This document shows, one piece after another, positions 57,723 to 64,000 of a stretch of 64,000 nucleotides of DNA. Each line of letters starts with the position of its first letter. Positions within the stretch are counted from its first letter, which is position 1. The stretch lies in contig NZ_JACXWX010000006.1 in the NCBI RefSeq assembly GCF_014764505.1, positions 226,879 through 290,878 on the forward strand, read 5' to 3'. This DNA comes from Phormidium tenue FACHB-886 (lineage in GTDB: Bacteria > Cyanobacteriota > Cyanobacteriia > Elainellales > Elainellaceae). A program made the translations under genes and the position numbers. The notes beneath the pieces were generated by a model that worked only from the letters and a program-made list of their open reading frames with translations, was not told the origin of the DNA and made no database searches.

Positions 57723-57730
57723 ATATGGTC
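57695..57730. other. candidate attachment junction (attL) of the integrated element
   Basis: The PLD reading frame loses family-like sequence here, and the recombinase ATG is at 57725. The crossover should be within about 57695-57725. The exact core cannot be defined without the other end. TTATATGG at 57721-57728 is present but is not evidence by itself. Confidence 0.4.
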
Positions 57731-59212
57731 AGGATCGGCAGATACATCAGGATTAGCAACCGGGAACAGCGCAAGGGGTTAGAGCGGCAGTTATTTCAGA
57801 TGGAACGCCTTGTGGAGCGGCTAGGAGGGGAGCTGGAGAACTCACCGCTGTATGTAGACGTAAAGTCTGGGCGAGACCCTGATCGTCAGGAATTTAAGCG
57901 GTTTTGTAAAGACATTGAGTCAAAAGCTGTTGACATTGTGGTTGCTTATCGTGTCGATCGCCTTGCCCGTGACGCTCAAGTGAGCCTAAGACTGGCTGAT
58001 TTATTCGAGTCCGCGGGGGTGCGGCTTTATGACTTCCAAGGAGATCGCTTTATAGATTTTGCCAATCCTGAAGATTGGGAAGGCTATGCACAGCGAGGAG
58101 TTTCAGCAGATGCCGAGTCTCGCAAGCTTTCAAGCCGCATTCGCGCAGGCTACGAGTATTCACGCCATAAAGGGAAGGCAGGCAGCAAGCCTGCTTGGGG
58201 CTATATTCGCAACCCAGAGACAGAGAAGTACGAACTAGATCCCGCCTTAGCGGATGCCGTCCGTGATTCGGTGAAGATTGTCTTGGCATCCGGCAACTTC
58301 CAGCGATCGTGTCGCCAGATTGCCCGCAAATGGGGCAAGCAGTGGCAGTCTAACAGCCTCCGGAAGTGGATTTCTAACCCCTGTCTACGTGGGCATACAG
58401 GTTATGGGCATGAGGGACGCAGATGGAGAGAAGTCCGCTACAACACCCATCCTGAACATGCCGTCTTGACAGAGGAGCAGTATCAGTGGATTGAAAATCT
58501 AATTCAAGAAAGACGGCTTTACTGGGGGAAGAATCGCAAAGCGGAGCGCCATTCTCTAGGAGGACTGGCATACTGCGGTCGCTGCGGTACAAAAATGGTC
58601 ATCACTGCCGGTGGGCAACCAGATGATGAAGTTCCGATCTTTTACTTTACCTGCCGCCAGCGGGCGCAGCGTATTGTGCCTGGTGAGCCGTGCGGCATGA
58701 AGCGCTCACTGTCGTTATCGGTGCTGGAAGATTATACAATTCAGCAGCTAACCGCTGCTGCAGGTCAGATAGCAACGATCGCGCAAGCCACTATAGTTCT
58801 ACCCAAGAGCGATCGCCTGCTGGAACTTGAGGCACTACTTAATGGATTGAATAAGCTTGGCTCAAGTTCAATGCTAGAGGCAAGTAAAGCGCAGATTCGT
58901 GCTGAGATTGCAGCGCTAACAACGCAATCTAGCGAAATAACAGCCGAAGTGGGCGAAAACAGAGAACTACTTGTGTCAATTTTTTCTGACCCATTGACTT
59001 GGCAGACCCTTTCAAAGGCGGAAAAGTCCGCCATATTTAGAGGATTGATTGATCGCATCCTGATAAGTATGGAGGAAGTGCCTACAGGCGAGATGAGCCG
59101 CCGTGGCAATCCTAAGATGCGGATCGACTGGACTGTTGAGTTTCATCTGAAGGTTGGGCTTCAGGATTCACCAAGCACGGTTCGTTTTTCATCTTTTCCA
59201 AGAAACAACTAG
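57725..59212 (+). CDS. large serine recombinase (XisF-like site-specific integrase/excisionase)
   Basis: 495 residues. The catalytic domain begins RIGRYIRISNREQ with nucleophile Ser11, and AYRVDRLARD carries the conserved arginines. A recombinase domain follows (AGSKPAWGYIRNPET). Then comes a zinc ribbon with four Cys (YCGRCGT, TCRQ, EPCGMKR) and a C-terminal coiled coil. The size matches the XisF-type proteins that excise developmental elements in heterocystous cyanobacteria, and phage-type integrases. It starts at the junction with no good ribosome site. Its expression may thus depend on flanking DNA. Confidence 0.92.
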   Translation: MVRIGRYIRISNREQRKGLERQLFQMERLVERLGGELENSPLYVDVKSGRDPDRQEFKRFCKDIESKAVDIVVAYRVDRLARDAQVSLRLADLFESAGVRLYDFQGDRFIDFANPEDWEGYAQRGVSADAESRKLSSRIRAGYEYSRHKGKAGSKPAWGYIRNPETEKYELDPALADAVRDSVKIVLASGNFQRSCRQIARKWGKQWQSNSLRKWISNPCLRGHTGYGHEGRRWREVRYNTHPEHAVLTEEQYQWIENLIQERRLYWGKNRKAERHSLGGLAYCGRCGTKMVITAGGQPDDEVPIFYFTCRQRAQRIVPGEPCGMKRSLSLSVLEDYTIQQLTAAAGQIATIAQATIVLPKSDRLLELEALLNGLNKLGSSSMLEASKAQIRAEIAALTTQSSEITAEVGENRELLVSIFSDPLTWQTLSKAEKSAIFRGLIDRILISMEEVPTGEMSRRGNPKMRIDWTVEFHLKVGLQDSPSTVRFSSFPRNN

Positions 59213-59330
59213 AGCAGGCAGTCTTGCACCCCTCGCGGCAATCAGCAAGACATCTAGCTTTAACAGCAATGGCACGATTGGCGATGCTCTGCAAAAGTTG
59301 GGGGAGAGGAATCTGTTTTGCCTGACTCAT
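59112..59330 (-). CDS. small Cys-rich protein coupled to the replication gene (uncertain)
   Basis: 72 residues. The ATG overlaps the stop of the 1240-residue gene in an ATGA junction (59327-59330), like the junction at the other end of that gene. Sequence CLADCREGCKTACSSCFLEK has five Cys. The 3' 101 bases overlap the recombinase gene on the other strand. Could be chance; the coupling and Cys spacing are the only support. Confidence 0.35.
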   Translation of the reverse strand: MSQAKQIPLPQLLQSIANRAIAVKARCLADCREGCKTACSSCFLEKMKNEPCLVNPEAQPSDETQQSSRSAS

Positions 59331-62300
59331 GCTGCCACCGCCTCCTGCCCTGTGTCAGTTTGCCCCGTGTCAGGCTGTCCTCCAGCAGGCTGGCGACGAA
59401 GACAATCAGCGACGATCTGTTCGTGCAGCTCTTCCTTGATCTTCGGAAATATGCACTGAAATACTTCGTTGCCAGAACACTCTTGAATCAACCAGCCAAT
59501 CAGATACGAGGAAGCGGTCTTGCTGAACCTTTGCCGATCTTTGCGATCTTTGCCGTTGGGGGCGGGAGTATCAACTTTTACGCGTTTGTTGCCGGCATAG
59601 CTTTGAAAGCCCAACGCTCTCATCACCGATTTGATGACCGCAAAAAAACCTTTCAACCCGTCAACCAAGGGAAACATCTGTCGCAATCGCGGAGATGCCA
59701 AGAACTGGTCGTACAAAGCTTTGATCGTGTCGGATTCCGCCCAAAAAGCATTGGTGTCCGCGATTAGCTCGCCTTTGTTTTTGGACTTGAGCTGCGCCAG
59801 CGATGCTAGCTTTAGCTCTCGGTACAGGGTAATCGCTCGCAACTTCCGCCAGTGCCCCGATCTGGCGCTGGTGAATTTCCCAGTCAAAGATTTTTGGAAC
59901 TCAGCAAAATCTTGATCGCTGAATTCCTCAGACTCAAGCCAAGTCTTGAGCTTCTCAATCCTGCCGCCACTAACGACCTTGAACGTCTCGATCGCTTGCT
60001 CAATCTTGTCTTGGGCAGCAGAGAGATCCTTGGCAGCAGCGCGCAGGCTGTCAGGGATTTTAACCCCTTCGGGGACAATGACAACAGTCCCCATCAATTC
60101 CTTTGCGATCGCCCGCCCTCCTTTGACCAAATCGATCTCTGACTGTGCTGTCCGTTCCTGCTTCCAAGCCTCTATATAATCCTTTTTTAAGGCTGTTACA
60201 GTCTTTGGCAGCTTTCGAGTAGCTTCAGCGAGTTTTACGTCCCACACCTCGGCGTTAAGCGCAGGCGCTTTCTGGTTGTCCAACAGATCAAATCCACGAG
60301 CGACATTTGCTTGTAATGTCCGCTCAGCATCTGCGCGGCGGATATCTTGCCGAAGAACCTTTTCTAATTCGGCAAAGTTTTCGGTTCTGTTGCCGTCCTC
60401 GTCAAAATGAGCGGAAATCTCATTTGTTTCGGGCGATTCAAAGTGTTTTTCCAGTAAATAATGCAGGTATTCGCTGCCAAAAGTGCGCTCGATCTCACCA
60501 GTCGCTTCGTCCCACAGTCCCCAACCAAGCGTTGCTTCGTCGGATTCAAAATCAAAATCTTGGAATGCTTGCTTTAGCTTCCCTGACGCCGAGGCTAACG
60601 ATTCAGCGCTAAGCGCCTTAAAACTAAGGGAACTCTCGTTCTGGCGACGCGGGGCAGAGACAAACCATTCCTGGCACTGTCGCCCGCGCCCCATGATTTG
60701 CAGGAGCCGAGTAGGTGACAGAACACCTCTCGCAATTAGCAGCCCGGACTTGAAGGGATGTTGGATATTCACGCCGCTCTCTACTGTCGGTGTAATGCCA
60801 ACAAAATCTGCGCCTTCTGCCTTAATCGACTGATCAGGATCTGGCAAAAAACCCCGGTTTTGCTCTGGAGTCTCAGAACAGACAATCTGAAATTTCAGCC
60901 CGTGGACCTCAACGTACCTCTGAAGAACCTTCAGGTCGAGCAAGCTATCAGAAGCGATCAGATATGGTGGGTGCTTTTCACCTAAAGTGTTCTTCCGCTC
61001 TTTGATCCAACGATCGACAAGAGCCAGCGCCACGCCGTTATGGGTGTGTGCGGTTTTGCCATCCTTGGTCCTGGTTTCTACCCAGTGGATCTTCTTGGAA
61101 GATTTTTGATGAACCTGCGCCAGAATGCGCCGATCGCCACGTCGAAGCCGCCTGAGAATTTTGCAGTCTGCGTTGCTCAGGAAAGCGTCGGCAACAATTA
61201 AGTGAGCGCACTCGGCAACACAACGCCTCCACTCGCTTACGGAAGCAGTTTTCCGAAGAATCTCTTTGCGAACGCTGGAAAACTCGTCGATCACAACAAC
61301 CCAGTTCGCCCAATCTGCACTCCCTACGGAGTATGTTTTGAAGGAGTCTGGAGCCATCATGTAGATTCCAAACTCGCCTGACTCGATCTTTTGACGGTAC
61401 AGCGTAGGATTATCTTGGTAGTGATAGCACTGAACGCCCAGTCTTGTCGCCGTATCACGGAGCAGCCCGTTTCTAGGGGCAAGCCACAGAATTGGCTTGT
61501 TGCACCCCATTAGCGAGTTGATGATGGACTCGGTCTTGCCAGCAGCAATCCAACCTTGAAGTAGAAGTGTTCTGTTCGTTAATCTAAACTTTGGGCAATG
61601 TCCCTCGTACCATTCGATCTTTCGCTTGCTCGTCTCAGTCAACTCGAAATCGTGGCTTAAGTTCGGCAGGTACTGCTGAAACTGCAAGCGACGCCGGGAG
61701 TTATCCCGATCACGCTTGCGCTGTTCATCGGTGCGATCATCTGTTGGCGATGGCTGCTCGAACCCTTTAGAGTGATTCTTCTGCTTCCAGCCTTCGGAGT
61801 CTGGAACATCCACTCCATGCTCTCGCAGAAACTGCTTTGCAGAGACAGCATACTCTTTGCCACGCGGGTACGATTGGATGCCGCCTCCCCTGCGAAGACT
61901 GTACCAATATAAAAAACCGTCAATTGGACTATCGGCAGTGCAAGCCGAGCAATGGAACGACCATCCTTTCTTTGTTTCACCTTTTGGTGGTGCGATCCAA
62001 GCAGAGTTGCCAGACTGCGAATCGTGAAAAGGGCAGCACAGTCGAGTTTTCTCGGAAGTATTCTCTCCAAAGACCGCAGAGCCTAACTGGTCAAGGACGC
62101 TGCGAACTCGATCGCTTAGCTGCTCGCCTTCACCTGCTTCTACTTTCCTCTCTGCTTCTCTGCGCTGGCGTTCTGCTTTAACTTCCTCCTGTTTCCTTTG
62201 CCAGCCCTTCAAACCCTCTGCAAGATTTGCTCGAACGATTTCCGCTTTGTCGGACTCTGACAACTTGCTAGAGTTTTTCAGATTGGTGTAGAAGCATTTC

Positions 62301-63049
62301 CGCCACCAATCATCAGGCATAGAGTCAGGAAACTCCCAGCCTTGGTGAGCAAACCACTTGCTTAGTCCTGCTATTAATTCCTTGTAGGTATAGCGCTTAC
62401 TGCTGTAGCTGAGCAACACCTGCTCCCGCTGCTTCTCCGTGCGGAAAAAACCTGGGGACCGCATCGGCTGATGCGGTCGTTCAGTGACCGGATCTGATAA
62501 AAACGCAAGAATTGCTAATCGCCGCAGATAGGTCGCTTTGCCCAGTGATGAATGAACGTTAGTCTTGAGGTGTCCGTGAATCGATTTCCCGCCACTAGTA
62601 ATTAGTGACGAAAAAGTCAATCCTGTGACCTGTGAAAAGGTTTGGTACTTGGATAACTGAGCATCAGTGCTGATGCCGTCCATCTCAATTCCAATATCGT
62701 CGGTTGAATTGACACAACAAGCAGTAGGAGTTCCTAAAGGCTGCGTTGGGATATAGAGAACACCGCCGTCAGATTTTCTAGATTCGCGATCAAGAAACTC
62801 GAAAGCATCGCCAACACAATGCGATCGACGACGGCTTTGTTCTGTGCCTTTGGTCGCCCATAGCTGGAACCTTCCACTGCTGTTAAAGTCTCCGGTGTAG
62901 AATCTGTCGTTGCCTACCTTCAGCCAAAGTTCTGTTGATCCGTTCTTAGGCTGAAGGGTGGACAGAAATGCTTGGAAAGCCTCAATTCCAGTTAAACCAG
63001 CGCTGGTGCTGGTTGGGGGTGCCTCGATCGGAACGTGCAAAGCCATCAT
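59327..63049 (-). CDS. plasmid replication protein, CyRepA1-like (primase-helicase)
   Basis: 1240 residues. N-terminal archaeo-eukaryotic-primase-like region: DDIGIEMDG (acidic E122, D124) and SGGKSIHGH (Ser/His motif, 152-160). A CHC2-type zinc site follows: CCPFH (338-342) and HCSAC (366-370). Then a superfamily-2-like helicase: Walker A GWIAAGKT (499-506), DEF (588-590) and LQIMGRGRQ (783-791). Long helical C-terminus. This order resembles the CyRepA1 initiators of cyanobacterial plasmids. It probably starts replication of the excised circle. ATG 63049 overlaps the stop of the upstream gene (ATGA). Family assignment by memory; domains visible. Confidence 0.82.
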   Translation of the reverse strand: MMALHVPIEAPPTSTSAGLTGIEAFQAFLSTLQPKNGSTELWLKVGNDRFYTGDFNSSGRFQLWATKGTEQSRRRSHCVGDAFEFLDRESRKSDGGVLYIPTQPLGTPTACCVNSTDDIGIEMDGISTDAQLSKYQTFSQVTGLTFSSLITSGGKSIHGHLKTNVHSSLGKATYLRRLAILAFLSDPVTERPHQPMRSPGFFRTEKQREQVLLSYSSKRYTYKELIAGLSKWFAHQGWEFPDSMPDDWWRKCFYTNLKNSSKLSESDKAEIVRANLAEGLKGWQRKQEEVKAERQRREAERKVEAGEGEQLSDRVRSVLDQLGSAVFGENTSEKTRLCCPFHDSQSGNSAWIAPPKGETKKGWSFHCSACTADSPIDGFLYWYSLRRGGGIQSYPRGKEYAVSAKQFLREHGVDVPDSEGWKQKNHSKGFEQPSPTDDRTDEQRKRDRDNSRRRLQFQQYLPNLSHDFELTETSKRKIEWYEGHCPKFRLTNRTLLLQGWIAAGKTESIINSLMGCNKPILWLAPRNGLLRDTATRLGVQCYHYQDNPTLYRQKIESGEFGIYMMAPDSFKTYSVGSADWANWVVVIDEFSSVRKEILRKTASVSEWRRCVAECAHLIVADAFLSNADCKILRRLRRGDRRILAQVHQKSSKKIHWVETRTKDGKTAHTHNGVALALVDRWIKERKNTLGEKHPPYLIASDSLLDLKVLQRYVEVHGLKFQIVCSETPEQNRGFLPDPDQSIKAEGADFVGITPTVESGVNIQHPFKSGLLIARGVLSPTRLLQIMGRGRQCQEWFVSAPRRQNESSLSFKALSAESLASASGKLKQAFQDFDFESDEATLGWGLWDEATGEIERTFGSEYLHYLLEKHFESPETNEISAHFDEDGNRTENFAELEKVLRQDIRRADAERTLQANVARGFDLLDNQKAPALNAEVWDVKLAEATRKLPKTVTALKKDYIEAWKQERTAQSEIDLVKGGRAIAKELMGTVVIVPEGVKIPDSLRAAAKDLSAAQDKIEQAIETFKVVSGGRIEKLKTWLESEEFSDQDFAEFQKSLTGKFTSARSGHWRKLRAITLYRELKLASLAQLKSKNKGELIADTNAFWAESDTIKALYDQFLASPRLRQMFPLVDGLKGFFAVIKSVMRALGFQSYAGNKRVKVDTPAPNGKDRKDRQRFSKTASSYLIGWLIQECSGNEVFQCIFPKIKEELHEQIVADCLRRQPAGGQPDTGQTDTGQEAVAA

Positions 63050-63393
63050 GACTCACCCCCTCCAAAAAAAGCTTCTAGGAAATCCGCAAGACGATCGCGG
63101 CTCTCCTCACTGACTAATTCTCCGGAATCAAGATCGAGTTGGAGATCAAGGTTTAATTCCCGTAGTGCCCTGTAAAGCCGATCGCCTTCTTCGGGATGGA
63201 GCTGCACTGGGATTTTCTTGATTAGATCAGCTTGTTTAATTGCGAGCCAATACCGCTGTCCTGGTAAGCTTACGTCTGTCGGTACTGGGTCTAGGGTGAG
63301 AAACGGTGACGCTTCATAATTGGGCGCCAAGCTCTGAATAAGCGATAGCTGCTGGTAGGGATTGGGCGGTGAGAAAGTACAAAGCTTACGCAT
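63046..63393 (-). CDS. small protein of unknown function upstream of the replication gene
   Basis: 115 residues from the ATG at 63393 (MRKLCTFSPPNPYQQL); GGAGG lies 9 bases upstream. The stop overlaps the start of the replication gene, so translation is coupled. A helical C-terminus is acidic (LDLQLDLDSGELVSEESRDR) and ends FFGGGES. No family recognised. A copy-control or accessory role is plausible. Confidence 0.7.
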   Translation of the reverse strand: MRKLCTFSPPNPYQQLSLIQSLAPNYEASPFLTLDPVPTDVSLPGQRYWLAIKQADLIKKIPVQLHPEEGDRLYRALRELNLDLQLDLDSGELVSEESRDRLADFLEAFFGGGES

Positions 63394-63444
63394 CGATCGC
63401 AACCTCCGAAGCTAACGGGTGGGCGATCGGCAGGCTAAAGACCC

Positions 63445-63642
63445 TTGAGCCTTGAGTCGTTATTAGGTTAGAATTGTTAGCAGATTTCGGCTTAAAAGTT
63501 TCGGACTGATGTATTGTATTCAAATCAAATCAACCTCTCTAGTTGGTTTGTAACGCCAAGAAATAGCACCGCCTGCAAGCTATCGCTATTTCCTGGAAGA
63601 ACAAGATAACCCTTGGCAGTTCCTAAACTGCTGAGGGTTTTT
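63445..63642 (+). ncRNA. candidate counter-transcribed RNA upstream of the replication operon
   Basis: On the plus strand TTGAGC (63445-63450) and TAGAAT (63469-63474), 18 bases apart, make a plausible promoter. Downstream are an inverted repeat GAAATAGC/GCTATTTC (63560-63567/63585-63592) and a stem-loop at 63610-63637 (CCCT...CAGTT/AACTG...AGGG) followed by five T. An RNA of about 160 bases would be antisense to the leader of the replication operon, the classical place for plasmid copy-control RNAs. No transcript evidence; hypothesis. Confidence 0.35.
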
Positions 63643-63781
63643 GATTTTGGTCTTTAACAAACTGCTCGATCGCAGCAATAACAACTGCGTGAGGCGATCG
63701 CCCCTCGGACTTGGCGATCTCTTCCAAACGCTTAACCGTGATCTCTGAAATCCGGACGCTGTAGGGACTTTGACGTTTCAT
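63623..63781 (-). CDS. ribbon-helix-helix DNA-binding protein
   Basis: 52 residues: MKRQSPYSVRISEITVKRLE then EIAKSEGRSPHAVVIAAIEQ and a short QNQKPSAV tail. One beta strand and two helices fit the Arc/CopG/ribbon-helix-helix fold, such as plasmid copy regulators and antitoxins. The stop overlaps the terminator-like stem of the candidate antisense RNA. It is the likely repressor of the replication operon. Confidence 0.75.
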   Translation of the reverse strand: MKRQSPYSVRISEITVKRLEEIAKSEGRSPHAVVIAAIEQFVKDQNQKPSAV

Positions 63782-63847
63782 CAACAAGTTCTTTTTGCCA
63801 CTAATAAAACGGTAACGTAATTTTATCGGGGTAGTACCTCACTACAA

Positions 63848-64000
63848 TCAACCTGAGTGATCCGACTGTCGCACCGATCGTGGTGAAAATGTGCCGATCG
63901 CTTGCCGGAGGGCGTCTTGAGCGATCGCGTGAGGCTTTCGTCCTGTCTCTGCGGCAAGTGCCAGCAAAGCCTGATAATCTTGCTCGGTCAACGAAATGTT
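63848..64000 (-). CDS. second ribbon-helix-helix-like protein (partial)
   Basis: 51 codons to the right edge; stop TGA at 63848-63850. NISLTEQDYQALLALAAETG and RKPHAIAQDALRQAI have the strand-helix-helix plan of the neighbouring RHH gene with different residues. The start is outside the window. It is on the same strand, 66 bases upstream of the other. Confidence 0.6.
   Translation of the reverse strand, partial: NISLTEQDYQALLALAAETGRKPHAIAQDALRQAIGTFSPRSVRQSDHSG

Larger units (their letters stand above)
57700..64000. mobile_element. integrated plasmid-like element (left end)
   Basis: Boundaries: left at the PLD gene break near 57700-57725; right beyond the window. It carries a serine recombinase pointing inward and a leftward replication operon. 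It has the lower HIP1 density of a late arrival but not a strikingly different base composition. No transfer, capsid or toxin genes are visible in the 6.3 kb seen. Confidence 0.65.

Noticed and set aside
57721..57728. TTATATGG resembling part of the hupL element repeat
   Set aside because: Eight bases, AT-rich, expected by chance, and the hupL recombinase belongs to a different (tyrosine) family.

Overview
The window is chromosomal DNA of a cyanobacterium, probably a filamentous Leptolyngbya-like lineage (the genus is inference). The evidence is the very frequent HIP1 octamer GCGATCGC and its GCGATCG/CGATCGC variants, and cyanobacterial marker genes: ndhB, a CcsA-type cytochrome c biogenesis gene, the DUF3038/DUF4335 gene pair, a KGK-type protein, a cyanobacterial Hfq next to dapF, and an RRM-type Rbp protein.

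Layout. 1-152: tail of a TPR protein. 235-9750: a polyol (pentitol/hexitol) catabolic locus. Xylulokinase, a SorC-type regulator and a xylitol-dehydrogenase-like SDR read leftward. A full sugar-alcohol ABC importer (binding lipoprotein, two permeases, ATPase) and a mannitol-dehydrogenase-family enzyme read rightward. The shared promoter region holds two tandem TTGA-N8-TCAA palindromes. 9891-13190: a response regulator and an 876-residue hybrid kinase with an ethylene-receptor-like membrane domain. 13225-15480: an AraC regulator divergent from a saccharopine-dehydrogenase-like reductase. 15645-19052: a BMP-type nucleoside importer without its ATPase gene. 19333-26202: dxs, ndhB and topA. 26238-32519: accessory genes (two-gene SDR/HxlR set, acyl-CoA dehydrogenase-like protein, ADP-ribosylglycohydrolase, methyltransferase, YdeI-like and VOC proteins). 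32720-35537: an Fe-S photolyase/cryptochrome with an overlapping small gene and a DUF1186-like protein. 35565-42714: tRNA-Gly(UCC) and housekeeping genes ispE, rsmA, DUF3038/DUF4335, tilS, KGK and ccsA. 42878-55007: a LOV-GGDEF-EAL protein, an alpha/beta hydrolase, two membrane proteins, a membrane GTPase, Rbp, an FHA-domain class A PBP, a KefB-like K+ antiporter and Hfq. 55280-57154: dapF and a GapA-type gap.

From about 57700 to the right edge the window enters an integrated mobile element. A phospholipase-D-family gene is cut off at 57698-57725, and a large serine recombinase (XisF-like) starts right at the cut. Beyond it lies a leftward plasmid-type replication operon: two ribbon-helix-helix proteins, a 115-residue unknown, a 1240-residue primase/zinc-finger/helicase protein resembling the CyRepA1 plasmid initiators, and possibly a small Cys-rich protein. 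A structured region upstream of the operon could encode an opposite-strand control RNA. The other end of the element, and the 5' half of the interrupted gene, lie outside the window.

The least ordinary parts are the integrated plasmid-like element, the polyol locus with its paired operator candidates, the ethylene-receptor-like kinase and the LOV-containing c-di-GMP enzyme. All identifications come from reading the translations; no database search was run.
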